Shown: positions 39,901 through 49,023, counted from the stretch's first letter. The stretch: DNA of 64,000 nt from UBA4782 sp034430215 (GCA_034430215.1 DAOUFE010000045.1:31999-95998), one strand, 5' to 3'. Notes: generated by a model from the sequence alone, not told the origin. Numbers and translations: made by a program.

Positions 39901-42900
39901 TTCGGGAGCGTGGATTGAAATGCTTTAGTTTGGCTGCATCCTGCGACCGTATCAGGTCGCTCCCCGTTCGGGAGCGTGGATTGAAATTGCTTTATCCCGA
40001 AGAACCTGGACGCAACCTTGGTCGCTCCCCGTTCGGGAGCGTGGATTGAAATTTGTTCTTCAAAATTCTTGATGACACTTTGCGCAGTCGCTCCCCGTTC
40101 GGGAGCGTGGATTGAAATATGGAAACTTTAATTGAGTATTTGTTAGCAAGATGTCGCTCCCCGTTCGGGAGCGTGGATTGAAATTTTGAATGCGGCTCAG
40201 TATACAAAGCAAGCTGCTGTCGCTCCCCGTTCGGGAGCGTGGATTGAAATGTTATAGGCTATTATATATACATAACAGACAAGGGTCGCTCCCCGTTCGG
40301 GAGCGTGGATTGAAATACACCTCGGCATGAGCAAAGAAGAAGCTGAAAAATGTCGCTCCCCGTTCGGGAGCGTGGATTGAAATAGCAACCTTCAGCGCTG
40401 CTCGCATATTGCCTTCGGGTCGCTCCCCGTTCGGGAGCGTGGATTGAAATTTCGGGCAACGGGACGAATAATATCTACGTATTTCGTCGCTCCCCGTTCG
40501 GGAGCGTGGATTGAAATGTTGATAACCGCGGGAGCGGATGAGTTAAGTCGTTGTCGCTCCCCGTTCGGGAGCGTGGATTGAAATTCTCGTCACTTTATGA
40601 AGTTATATATATAAACAAGTCGCTCCCCGTTCGGGAGCGTGGATTGAAATAACTGATTGATCACAACATGATCAGCACATAGAAGTCGCTCCCCGTTCGG
40701 GAGCGTGGATTGAAATAGTAATAGGCATAAGTGGAAAAGTGGTTATTCAGTCGCTCCCCGTTCGGGAGCGTGGATTGAAATGGCATCGTCATAAGAATGG
40801 ACAAATAAACGTTATGTCGCTCCCCGTTCGGGAGCGTGGATTGAAATAATAGTCGTTACTGGCTTTTTCTTTACGACTTTAGTCGCTCCCCGTTCGGGAG
40901 CGTGGATTGAAATTGGCGTTCACTACTGAACCGCCTGAGACATCGCACGTCGCTCCCCGTTCGGGAGCGTGGATTGAAATCCCTTTTAAAATGGCTGGAC
41001 GAGATCGGGAACGTAGTCGCTCCCCGTTCGGGAGCGTGGATTGAAATGGTGCTGAGATCGAAAAGGTTGTAAAGAGCGCTGTCGCTCCCCGTTCGGGAGC
41101 GTGGATTGAAATATCACAATATGGATCAATCAAGGTTGACCGAAAGGTCGCTCCCCGTTCGGGAGCGTGGATTGAAATGCAGGCAAGAAAGCGAATAATT
41201 TTTATAGGGTTTCGTCGCTCCCCGTTCGGGAGCGTGGATTGAAATTTGCATTCGAAGAAAAAACCAGCTACCTCAACAAGTCGCTCCCCGTTCGGGAGCG
41301 TGGATTGAAATAGTATTTCTAAATATACTAATATCTCCACTGTCAGTCGCTCCCCGTTCGGGAGCGTGGATTGAAATTGGGATACGCTCTTGCAGTTTCA
41401 AGAGAGCATTCGTCGCTCCCCGTTCGGGAGCGTGGATTGAAATGAAGTGCTGGTTCAAATTGATGTTCTGGTAGACGTCGCTCCCCGTTCGGGAGCGTGG
41501 ATTGAAATGGCTGTGATATATGATGATCACTTGATTGTGAAAAGGTCGCTCCCCGTTCGGGAGCGTGGATTGAAATAGCGTGGTGTCCGTTCCCTTCGCC
41601 TGCGCCTGCGTCGCTCCCCGTTCGGGAGCGTGGATTGAAATAGGCGATCATCAACAACCGCCTGATGCTGATGCGTCGCTCCCCGTTCGGGAGCGTGGAT
41701 TGAAATCTCCTAAATCTTCCGCTACCTCATCCAACGAAGCCGTCGCTCCCCGTTCGGGAGCGTGGATTGAAATTTTACAAAAATATTTTCAATTCGCTTA
41801 CTGTAAGTCGCTCCCCGTTCGGGAGCGTGGATTGAAATAGCAAACACCGCTGATATTCTTAGCGTTTTCCTGTCGCTCCCCGTTCGGGAGCGTGGATTGA
41901 AATAGATAGCTGGAGTTAGATCATGACGTTCTTCAAGTCGCTCCCCGTTCGGGAGCGTGGATTGAAATTTTTCGCTTGACTGTGAATTTCATTTGATTTT
42001 CGTCGCTCCCCGTTCGGGAGCGTGGATTGAAATGTTTTTCACCTATCAGATAGTTTGCCCGCACATTGTCACTCCCCGTTCGGGAGCGTGGATTGAAATT
42101 GCTGGCGTTTGGAAGAAACCGTCACGCTCAACGTCGCTCCCCGTTCGGGAGCGTGGATTGAAATGATTACAGCTTCGCAAGTGTTCCATTTCGTACCCCG
42201 TCGCTCCCCGTTCGGGAGCGTGGATTGAAATACGCCGCCGTGTCCAGATTGCCGTTGCAGACGTGGTCGCTCCCCGTTCGGGAGCGTGGATTGAAATCAT
42301 CTGTCAGCGCACACAATGCCCATGCCGGTGGTCGCTCCCCGTTCGGGAGCGTGGATTGAAATGCACTTTATGGCGCCAAGGCTGGAATTACACAAAGCGT
42401 CGCTCCCCGTTCGGGAGCGTGGATTGAAATTCTCAGCATGGAGAGAATGCGCTTCAACGTCATCGTCGCTCCCCGTTCGGGAGCGTGGATTGAAATCCAA
42501 CATGGTTGACGACTTGCATCTGACACCTTGTCGCTCCCCGTTCGGGAGCGTGGATTGAAATGCCCCCAGTTGCGGTCAGGCTCAATGACGCCATACCGTC
42601 GCTCCCCGTTCGGGAGCGTGGATTGAAATGCAACGGGAACGTATTTCGGAATCTACGAATCGGCGTCGCTCCCCGTTCGGGAGCGTGGATTGAAATCAGC
42701 GCATCCAGCGATGGTTTGATGATCGTACGCCGTCGCTCCCCGTTCGGGAGCGTGGATTGAAATACAAAAGGTCAAAGACTTCATGAAGGGCGAATGGGTC
42801 GCTCCCCGTTCGGGAGCGTGGATTGAAATTTCTGTGAGCAGGTTACACAAAACGCTAAGGTCAAGTCGCTCCCCGTTCGGGAGCGTGGATTGAAATGCTC

Positions 42901-43161
42901 GATAACCAGCATTTTGTTATCATCTGTAACTGTCGCTCCCCGTTCGGGAGCGTGGATTGAAATCTTACGTCACGAGCAAGATCACCAATAGGGTCAGTCG
43001 CTCCCCGTTCGGGAGCGTGGATTGAAATGTATGAATTTGTGGATAAGAAAGAAGCGCAAGACGTCGCTCCCCGTTCGGGAGCGTGGATTGAAATACGCTA
43101 TTTGGATTGCTCATTTTTCATTGCCTCCTGTCGCTCCCCGTTCGGGAGCGTGGATTGAAAT
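33955..43161 (+). CRISPR. Type I-C CRISPR array, 140 repeats
   Basis: I count 140 copies of a 32-nt repeat beginning GTCGCTCCCC and ending GGATTGAAAT, at a mean period of 66 nt; spacers are 32-36 nt, mostly 33-35. CGCTCCC and GGGAGCG inside the repeat form a 7-bp stem with a 5-nt loop, as in I-C repeats cut by Cas5c. The adjacent I-C cas genes and the leader at the left fix the orientation. The repeats are identical except the one at 42068-42099, which has A instead of G at position 4. No degenerate terminal repeat is seen at the right end, where the array instead runs into phage DNA. Confidence 0.98.
42068..42099 (+). repeat. Single variant CRISPR repeat
   Basis: Reads GTCACTCCCC in place of GTCGCTCCCC; it is the only deviation I found, about 124th in the array, and it breaks the first stem pair region. 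Confidence 0.85.
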
Positions 43162-43195
43162 AAATTGAAAACACGGCGTTGAAGGAACGGGTAAA
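43130..43195 (+). repeat. Left copy of the 66-bp repeat+spacer flanking the phage block
   Basis: The last repeat (43130-43161) and its 34-nt spacer (43162-43195) are identical to 63909-63974. In the left copy the spacer runs straight into phage sequence; in the right copy it is followed by another repeat. Confidence 0.95.
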
Positions 43196-43343
43196 ACTCT
43201 TGTCTATTGAAAACGTAAAACTGCTCAATCAGTCACCAGTAAATAAAGCGAGGCAATATACAAATGACCTTACCGACAATCAACAAATGTTCAATAACAA
43301 TCGAATCGGGGATGCTGGTTTTACAGAGTCCATATATTCATGA
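43164..43343 (+). pseudogene. 3' remnant of a phage gene, cut by the array junction
   Basis: An open frame starts inside the last spacer (codon ATT at 43164; the preceding in-frame codon, TAA, is formed by repeat and spacer bases). It continues into the phage side as IENTALKERVKLLSIENVKL, a leucine-heptad coiled-coil pattern, and then NQSPVNKARQ. It may end within the start of the next gene, where its frame stops at 43341-43343. The smooth coding pattern across 43195/43196 suggests that spacer and phage flank are natural neighbours in a phage genome and that the upstream part of this gene is missing. Confidence 0.5.
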
Positions 43344-44118
43344 ACTGGTGCAGGCGGTAAAATCTCTGCCTTATACTGAGCGACGCTACGATGGAAACCG
43401 GAAAGCATGGTTTGTGGATCCCAAACACGGCAGTAAATTGACAAGTTGGATCGAGATATACGCTGGGGAGGTGGTGAGCCTCCCCCTTATCACTCAATAT
43501 AAACCGGTGCCGGTAATGCGAATGGCAGAAGTGAGATATATCGGCACCTGCAAATGCCGTGATGATGGATCAAGTGTTGCATTTGGGCTGGTTGGCAAGG
43601 ATTGGCAATTGATCTTTCCCGAAGCAGTTTTGCGAAGCTGGTTTGATAGTGGAGAGCCGGAAGAACCGCAGAATGAACAAACTCTTTACCAGGTGCTGGG
43701 AATTAAGAAATCAGCAACTGCAGAAAAAGTAAAAACTGCGTTTCGTCGAATGGCGAAACAATGGCACCCAGACGTGTGCAAGGAACAAAACGCGCAAGAA
43801 ATGTTCATTCGAATTCAGGAAGCAAGCACCATACTGAGCAACACGATCCAGCGGGCAAAGTATGATGCTGGTTTAGCGTTGCAAAACGCTTTTGAAGCTC
43901 AAATAGAAAAGAAAAATATCAGGGCACAATATTTTCAGGCAAGTAACGGTTACCGAACTCCATTACGTTGCGGGTTAATGATGATCGAAGGGATCGAGAG
44001 ATTAGGCAGGATCGAGGTAACGAAAATCTTAGCCTGGGAAGATATTGTGAAAAATGGAAAAACGCTGGTTGTCAGTTGGCCTATGGGCGGAAAAGAACCG
44101 GTAGAGGCGTGGGTATAA
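43264..44118 (+). CDS. Phage J-domain protein with N-terminal HARP/SSB-like domain
   Basis: Early phage protein of 284 residues. Residues about 1-75 (LVQAVKSLPYTERRYDGNRK and AWFVDPKHG) resemble the small domain found before phage SNF2-type helicases. A complete J domain lies at about residues 140-200: LYQVLGIKKSATAEKVKTAF, then KQWHPDVCKEQ with the essential HPD tripeptide, then IQEASTILSNTIQRAKYDAG. J domains recruit Hsp70 (DnaK). The protein may bring host DnaK to phage DNA or replication proteins. The start follows GAGGCAA-like spacing and is not strongly fixed. Confidence 0.7.
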   Translation: MTLPTINKCSITIESGMLVLQSPYIHELVQAVKSLPYTERRYDGNRKAWFVDPKHGSKLTSWIEIYAGEVVSLPLITQYKPVPVMRMAEVRYIGTCKCRDDGSSVAFGLVGKDWQLIFPEAVLRSWFDSGEPEEPQNEQTLYQVLGIKKSATAEKVKTAFRRMAKQWHPDVCKEQNAQEMFIRIQEASTILSNTIQRAKYDAGLALQNAFEAQIEKKNIRAQYFQASNGYRTPLRCGLMMIEGIERLGRIEVTKILAWEDIVKNGKTLVVSWPMGGKEPVEAWV

Positions 44119-44132
44119 AAAGAGGTGAAATT

Positions 44133-44345
44133 ATGGTTACAGCAGATATTCTTCAAGCTTTGCAATTGTCCGTTGTAGCAGAAGTTCCCTGCATTCTTCG
44201 ACCAAATGAAGCCAATCAAGTAATAAAAGCTTTACAGGGAAACTCCATTGATTTATCTGCAGATGATTTAGTTGAAAGAAGTAAGGAGCTAAAAGCATAT
44301 AACAAAAGCCAAGAAATGGAGTATCTGGAAGGTGGTGAGGGATGA
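44133..44345 (+). CDS. Small phage protein, unknown
   Basis: A 70-residue protein starting at 44133 after AGAGGTG. It is helical and Leu/Ala-rich (MVTADILQALQLSVVAEVP at the N-terminus) with an acidic C-terminal tail. No family is recognised. Its stop overlaps the next start by ATGA (44342-44345), as in most junctions of this early operon. Confidence 0.55.
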   Translation: MVTADILQALQLSVVAEVPCILRPNEANQVIKALQGNSIDLSADDLVERSKELKAYNKSQEMEYLEGGEG

Positions 44346-44500
44346 TAACAAATCGCTATTATCGAAAAATGATATGTGTGCTCATAAGCGTTTTGGACTG
44401 GTTAACTGATCGTTTACTTGACCATTTGTGGCCAGATAATATTCAGATTCAATTCGGTTCTTCATCGCAGGATAAAACGGATATTCAAAAAGAGGGGTGA
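44342..44500 (+). CDS. Very small phage protein (52 aa), unknown
   Basis: Starts at 44342 overlapping the previous stop and ends at 44500, three bases before the next ATG. It encodes a basic N-terminus, a hydrophobic or amphipathic middle (MICVLISVLDWLTDRLLDHL) and a polar tail. It could be a small membrane peptide. Support comes from translational coupling on both sides. Confidence 0.45.
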   Translation: MITNRYYRKMICVLISVLDWLTDRLLDHLWPDNIQIQFGSSSQDKTDIQKEG

Positions 44501-44502
44501 AT

Positions 44503-45051
44503 ATGGCAAATTTTATTCCTGATCAGCCCAAAAATTCTGACCCAGTGCCATATTTTGAAGATGTAACCAGTGCTCAAGGATGGCAAGGGCAATCTACTAC
44601 CAAAACAATTGAAACATTAAAAAGTGAAATATCCATGGCGATCAGTCGCTTAGGTGGCATGGTGACTGGATTCCAGAAGGGTAAATTTCTAGTTGGTGAT
44701 CGAGAAAGGTTAGAATATCGCGTAAGTTACAACATTGAAGATGCAAATAGCAACTTGATACCTGGTCGGATAGATATTGCAGCATTACCAGTCAGGAAAA
44801 ACCCGTCTTCATCTTATGAAGTCCGTTGCGAAAAATCCCTGAAAATGGCTCTTTACATGCTTCGAGATTCGTTTGATGGTTTGTGGTTCCTACAAAAATT
44901 GAGTCCAGGATTCGCTCCACTCATGCCATTTATGTTATCTGGAAAAGGTGAAATGACTATTTCACAGCTCTGGAGCGAAAGCGCTACTATGAAAAATTTA
45001 CTCCCACCAGGTGAAGAAGATTTCATTGAAGGAGAAATAAAACAATTATGA
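44503..45051 (+). CDS. Phage protein of unknown function
   Basis: A 182-residue protein; the ATG at 44503 has AGAGGGG at the right distance. It is mixed alpha/beta with conserved-looking RVSYNIEDANSNLIPGRIDI and MALYMLRDSFDGLWFLQKL segments. No motif that I know is visible. It overlaps the VWA gene by four bases, so the two may act together. Confidence 0.55.
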   Translation: MANFIPDQPKNSDPVPYFEDVTSAQGWQGQSTTKTIETLKSEISMAISRLGGMVTGFQKGKFLVGDRERLEYRVSYNIEDANSNLIPGRIDIAALPVRKNPSSSYEVRCEKSLKMALYMLRDSFDGLWFLQKLSPGFAPLMPFMLSGKGEMTISQLWSESATMKNLLPPGEEDFIEGEIKQL

Positions 45052-45611
45052 ATCAAATTATTCCAGGATCACTCAGTTCTTTAGCAACACAAAGTAAAAA
45101 ATCCATTGCAGAAACTTTCATCGGTGCTGATGTAATTGTTATCGTGGATGTATCTGGATCAATGGCAGATTGTGATTCGCGAGGCGGATTATCACGGTAC
45201 GAAGTGGCTTGTCAAGAATTAGCCAAATTGCAGAACTCTTTACCTGGCAAAATTGCGGTAATTGGGTTTTCTTCTGACACTGAATTTTGTCCTGGAGGAC
45301 TGCCATATTTCCAGCAAGGCGGAACTGACATGGCAAAAGCGTTGAAATTCGTTAAAATTGCCGATTTGCCAGGAATGAGATTTATTTTGATCTCTGACGG
45401 CAAACCAGATGATGAAAATGAAACATTGAAAATTGCCAAGAGTTTTCAAGCTCATATTGATGTGATTTACGTCGGGCCTGAATCCATGCCTTTTGGACGT
45501 GATTTTCTGAATAGACTTGCTGCTGCGACTGGCGGAAAATCAGTTACTGCAGATCGGGCAAAAGAATTAGCGGCAAGTGTGACTCAACTTTTGGGTAGCG
45601 GCTCAGTATGA
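45048..45611 (+). CDS. Phage VWA-domain protein
   Basis: Von Willebrand factor A domain of 187 residues. The metal-ion-dependent adhesion site is intact: DVIVIVDVSGSMADCDS (DxSxS, about residue 33), the Thr position in QGGTDMAKALKF and the Asp in FILISDGKPDD. In phages, small VWA proteins are found in early operons with uncertain roles; ATP-independent protein scaffolding is likely. It is coupled to the neighbouring genes at both ends. Confidence 0.8.
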   Translation: MNQIIPGSLSSLATQSKKSIAETFIGADVIVIVDVSGSMADCDSRGGLSRYEVACQELAKLQNSLPGKIAVIGFSSDTEFCPGGLPYFQQGGTDMAKALKFVKIADLPGMRFILISDGKPDDENETLKIAKSFQAHIDVIYVGPESMPFGRDFLNRLAAATGGKSVTADRAKELAASVTQLLGSGSV

Positions 45612-45820
45612 GTGGGGGGAGAACTTGCGGGATCGAGCGGCAATCAAATGGCTCGCAACTTGTTTGGGTGCTTCGTAATGGCAAATGGGAGCAGGCTGGA
45701 TATTACCAGAATGAAGGAAGTTTTATGAATGTTTATAGTTTATCTGAACAATTTCTTGGACAAGTTCAGCGTCTTACTGAAGTTTGCAAAATTTTAGAGG
45801 AAAACAGGGTCACACCATGA
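45608..45820 (+). CDS. Small phage protein, unknown
   Basis: A 70-residue protein with a short beta-like N-terminal half (LVWVLRNGKWEQAGYY) and a helical C-terminal half (VYSLSEQFLGQVQRLTEVCK). It overlaps the VWA stop and the next start by four bases each. No family is recognised. Confidence 0.5.
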   Translation: MSGGRTCGIERQSNGSQLVWVLRNGKWEQAGYYQNEGSFMNVYSLSEQFLGQVQRLTEVCKILEENRVTP

Positions 45821-46254
45821 ATACTGAGCAAGCGCAAAAACTAGTTTTCGAAGCAACGGAAAAACGAGGATATCGGGAAGGCTGGAACGATGTGCAGTTT
45901 TTAGCCAGGCAGATCACTAAACTGCAGGAAGAATTATCAGAATTATCTTATCTGGTTCGTGATGATGGGTTCGAAGAGGATGAAACTGATCTGGAGTATT
46001 GCATTCAACGAGCCGGGAGACAAGCAAGATCTGCTTTTGACGGTGTCTGGTTCGGTTATGCTGCTTTACGGGATCAAACTGAGGATACTTTTGCGAATTT
46101 GCGAAAAGAAGCCGCTGATTGTCAGGTTGTTCTTTTTAACATTGCGGCAATTCTGGAACTGATCACTTTCGAACCGTTTGACCTGGTTCAAGCCGCTGTA
46201 GAAAAATCAAAAGCAGATATTAAGCGTGGTGTTCGGGAAAATGAAAAACTATGA
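45817..46254 (+). CDS. MazG-like nucleotide pyrophosphohydrolase
   Basis: A 145-residue all-helical protein. ITKLQEELSELSYL (EExxE-like) and LRKEAADCQVVLFNIAAIL (ExxD) match the metal-binding motifs of MazG/all-alpha NTP-PPases, which hydrolyse NTPs or dNTPs. In phages such enzymes adjust nucleotide pools or lower ppGpp stress signalling. The start at 45817 overlaps the previous stop; an upstream in-frame ATG at 45784 is less likely. Confidence 0.65.
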   Translation: MNTEQAQKLVFEATEKRGYREGWNDVQFLARQITKLQEELSELSYLVRDDGFEEDETDLEYCIQRAGRQARSAFDGVWFGYAALRDQTEDTFANLRKEAADCQVVLFNIAAILELITFEPFDLVQAAVEKSKADIKRGVRENEKL

Positions 46255-47399
46255 TGCCCTCAACGTCTCAACAACAGTCACAAACACAAAATTCGAAGAT
46301 CGCTCAATATGTAGCCTGGATGAGGTCTTTTGGTTACGAATTTAAACTGAACGAGATCACTGATCAGGTGGAAACAAATGGTATTCCATTGACTGATGAG
46401 CTGTTCAGCAAGATTGAATACCAATTGATTGAAAAAGGTTGCCCCAATGAACGGTTCGCCCGGGTTGCGATTGAGGCAACCGCTTATGACAACCGGTATA
46501 ACCCCATCAAGGAATATCTCAGTAAGTTACCGTATGATGGTGGTCACTATTTTGATGAACTGGTTGCCTGCTTCGATAATCCAGATCGGTTAATTGCCAT
46601 TTATCTCCGCAAATGGATGCTTGGTGCTGTGGCGAAAACGATCGAAGGAAAACAGAACCGCATGTTGATCCTTGATGGTCCTCAAGGCGTAGGAAAATCT
46701 CTTTTTGTTAAATGGCTTTGTTCTGAATTACCAAATTATTTTGCTGAAGGTAGTATCGATGCTGAAAACAAGGACACTCAGATCAGGCTAACCACGAAAT
46801 GGATTTGGGAAGTGGGTGAGCTGGGAGCAACGTTCAGAAAATCCGATCGGGAAGCGTTGAAAAACTTGATTACGATGCAGAACATGACATTCCGGCGACC
46901 TTACGGACACTTTGACCGGACAAAACCAGTTCTGGCAAATCTGATCGGTACGATCAACAATGAGGGTGGTTTTTTGGATGATCCCACTGGCAGCCGTCGG
47001 TTCATGGTTTGCGAGATCAAACATATTGACTGGAAAACGTACACAAAAATTGATGTGAATAAACTTTGGGGCGAAATCTACGCTGCTTATTTGATTGGCG
47101 AAGATACTGAATTCACAGAAATTCAAAAGAAAGAGACAGAAAAAAATAACCAAAAATATGAAGTTGAGGATCCCATTGAAATTGTTCTCAGAGACAAATA
47201 TTCAATTCGGTCAGGTAATAACACTTTATGGACATCTACAGCAGAATTGATGTATGTTCTTCAAGAACGAGTAGGCAAAATGTCATCTGCTAAAGCTTTC
47301 CAAATGGCATTAGCAACCACCTGTAAAAAACTAGGATTAGAAAAAGCTCAACAGAATAATCAAAAAGGGTATTACGGTATAGGGCCAAAAATGCCATGA
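46251..47399 (+). CDS. VapE/VirE-family phage replication ATPase
   Basis: A 382-residue P-loop protein of the virulence-associated E family, which acts as a replicative helicase-like ATPase in phages and phage satellites. Walker A is LDGPQGVGKSLFVKWL (about residue 142). Family motifs include IWEVGELGATFRKSDREALK, RRPYGHFDR, and INNEGGFLDDPTGSRRFMV with its arginine finger. It is followed by an iteron-like region and a prim-pol gene, so this is the replication module. Confidence 0.85.
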   Translation: MMPSTSQQQSQTQNSKIAQYVAWMRSFGYEFKLNEITDQVETNGIPLTDELFSKIEYQLIEKGCPNERFARVAIEATAYDNRYNPIKEYLSKLPYDGGHYFDELVACFDNPDRLIAIYLRKWMLGAVAKTIEGKQNRMLILDGPQGVGKSLFVKWLCSELPNYFAEGSIDAENKDTQIRLTTKWIWEVGELGATFRKSDREALKNLITMQNMTFRRPYGHFDRTKPVLANLIGTINNEGGFLDDPTGSRRFMVCEIKHIDWKTYTKIDVNKLWGEIYAAYLIGEDTEFTEIQKKETEKNNQKYEVEDPIEIVLRDKYSIRSGNNTLWTSTAELMYVLQERVGKMSSAKAFQMALATTCKKLGLEKAQQNNQKGYYGIGPKMP

Positions 47400-47722
47400 A
47401 AACGCGTGCGACCTCTCAAAAACTTCGCGTAGATTTTGCGACCTCGATTGGAAATCGTGCGACCTCACGTGCAACCTCCTGCCGATTCATGAGACCTGGT
47501 GAGTGGAATTTCGGGCAACCAGCCGCTCAAAATGCGCCCTGTGCGACTAATTTCCAAGACTTTTCACGGTTTTGGAGCTTAAAACTTACTCTTTACCAAC
47601 TACTTGAAAAACTTGCGCATAGCCGTTGCGACCTGTGCGACCTCGAAGCCCACTCTTTTAAACCTGGCTTTTTAAGAAAAATATATATTAACGGCAGGTG
47701 CTTAAGGTCGAAAAAGAAATGA
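47396..47722 (+). CDS. Doubtful 108-aa ORF over an iteron region
   Basis: The frame overlaps the VapE stop by four bases like a real gene. However, its composition is odd: the repeated DNA unit TGCGACCTC produces RATS and CDLCDL repeats, and there is no domain-like pattern. It may be non-coding origin DNA that happens to stay open, or a small basic protein. I would not rely on it. Confidence 0.25.
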   Translation: MKTRATSQKLRVDFATSIGNRATSRATSCRFMRPGEWNFGQPAAQNAPCATNFQDFSRFWSLKLTLYQLLEKLAHSRCDLCDLEAHSFKPGFLRKIYINGRCLRSKKK

Positions 47723-47757
47723 CGAAAAGTGTGACGGTTTCAGTCGCACAGGTCGCA
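47407..47757. repeat. Iterated TGCGACCTC motifs, candidate replication origin
   Basis: Copies at 47407, 47437, 47458, 47470 (TGCAACCTC), 47627 (TGCGACCTG) and 47636, with an inverted copy (GGTCGCA) at 47751. They lie between the replication ATPase gene and the prim-pol gene, a usual place for a phage origin. Confidence 0.55.
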
Positions 47758-47778
47758 CGCGCAAAGGGAACAATTAAC

Positions 47779-48609
47779 ATGACTCTTTATGAAACAGCTT
47801 TATTCTGGGTAGAAAAGGGATTTTCTGTGATCCCTATTAATTACTATTCGAAAAAACCACGTATTAAATCTTGGGAACCATATAAAAACCAGTTGCCAAC
47901 TGATTTCGAATTACGTCAATGGTTTCCGTCTGAAATGCGAAACGTGGGATTAATTACTGGAAACGGATTAGTAGTTATTGATTTTGATGTAATGGATGTT
48001 TTTAATTTCTGGTTTTCTTTATTTCCACTGAATACTTATATGGTAAAAACTCGAAGGGGTATTCATGTTTATCTAAAAACCAAGCAACCGGCAAAGAATT
48101 ATCATTCAGATCTATTGGATATTAAAGCTGAACGTGGGTACGTTTTGATCCCACCGTCCATTCATCCCAGTGGTTATCAGTACCAGGTTTATCAAGATGC
48201 ACCTATTTTACAGATTGAAAAATTGGAAGACGTTTTACCACCTGAATTCACTCCAGAACCAGAAAAAACTGTCACTTGTACTGAGCAAACTACAATTGAA
48301 ATTGATCCATGGGCACTGGCAGATTCTGCAGTTGATCTTGAAATGGGTGTAGTAAAAAAGATCAGGGATCAAGTATCTTTGCTCAGTATCATTGGAGGGG
48401 CAGAGGAATCATCCAGAGATGGACGCTGGTATAAAACTCTTTGCCCGTTCCACGAAGATTATACACCGAGTTTCTGGATTGACACACAGCGTGGAATTTG
48501 TGGATGCTGGAAATGCAACATAAAAGAGATGGATGTTCTGGATTTATATGCCAGACTGCACAATATTTCAAATACTCAAGCGATTCAAGAATTATCGAAA
48601 AAGTTATGA
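47779..48609 (+). CDS. Phage primase-polymerase (prim-pol) with CHC2-like zinc finger
   Basis: The start at 47779 is chosen for its AAAGGGA site and because the prim-pol fold begins here (ALFWVEKGFSVIPINY); in-frame starts at 47698 and 47719 would add residues over the iterons. The N-terminal prim-pol domain shows NVGLITGNGLVVIDFDVMD (catalytic DxD at the end), TRRGIHVYLKT and DIKAERGYVLIPPSIHPSG. The C-terminus has a zinc finger like the CHC2 domain of DnaG: YKTLCPFHEDYTPSFWI...CGCWKC. It should start replication together with the VapE-like ATPase. The length is 276 residues. Confidence 0.8.
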   Translation: MTLYETALFWVEKGFSVIPINYYSKKPRIKSWEPYKNQLPTDFELRQWFPSEMRNVGLITGNGLVVIDFDVMDVFNFWFSLFPLNTYMVKTRRGIHVYLKTKQPAKNYHSDLLDIKAERGYVLIPPSIHPSGYQYQVYQDAPILQIEKLEDVLPPEFTPEPEKTVTCTEQTTIEIDPWALADSAVDLEMGVVKKIRDQVSLLSIIGGAEESSRDGRWYKTLCPFHEDYTPSFWIDTQRGICGCWKCNIKEMDVLDLYARLHNISNTQAIQELSKKL

Positions 48610-48923
48610 AAAATAAGAATCAGGAGGGTAGATTGGCTGAAGAGACTGAAATTTGTGAAAAATGTGAGACGAAAATCGGAAAAATGGAAATAGCGAATGA
48701 GGAAAATTCAATTTTTTTGTTGAGTAATAAGGTTATTCGGTGCGCCAGGTGTGGGAAGGTGATCGGGCGAATCGTGTTCGTGGATAATCAGGAATGCCTG
48801 GCGATCAATACTATTGTGGTTACGGTATTGCGGGGTGTGTGCGTGAATTGTGGTGCAGAGTTCCACTGGTCAATATCGGAACGGACGCTGGCGAAGTTGA
48901 TTAACCGAGTCAAACAGTGCTAA
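48606..48923 (+). CDS. Phage zinc-ribbon protein
   Basis: Two starts are possible. The ATG at 48606 overlaps the prim-pol stop (105 residues), while the TTG at 48633 follows a strong AGGAGG (96 residues). Three CxxC pairs (CEKC, CARCGK, CVNCGAEFHW) indicate one or two zinc ribbons. It is a likely small transcription factor or DNA-binding protein at the end of the early operon. It is directly followed by a promoter-like leader. Confidence 0.65.
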   Translation: MKNKNQEGRLAEETEICEKCETKIGKMEIANEENSIFLLSNKVIRCARCGKVIGRIVFVDNQECLAINTIVVTVLRGVCVNCGAEFHWSISERTLAKLINRVKQC

Positions 48924-49011
48924 AATGAATGCAGATTAATACGCGGTATTTCACCAGTTTCCGCCTGGTTCTGTCTTTGTCATAGAAGATCGAACCAGGC
49001 GGTTTTCGTTT
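48897..49011 (+). promoter_or_regulatory. Promoter plus terminator-like leader, copy 1
   Basis: TTGATT (48897) and, 18 bases on, TGC-TAAAAT (48918-48926) make a good promoter with an extended -10. Downstream come CGGTATT (48944) and GTTTCCGCC (48957), then an 11-bp stem CCGCCTGGTTC/GAACCAGGCGG with a T-rich tail. It precedes the terminase genes and is paralogous to 55067-55162. Confidence 0.6.
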
Positions 49012-49023
49012 AACAGGTAAAAA

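Noticed and set aside
33896..43161. Many long open frames on both strands of the array (repeating SLPVRERGLK, VAPRSGAWIEI, FQSTLPNGER, FNPRSRTGSD, ISIHAPERGA)
   Set aside because: They are translations of the 32-nt CRISPR repeat in different frames; no start signals or domains.
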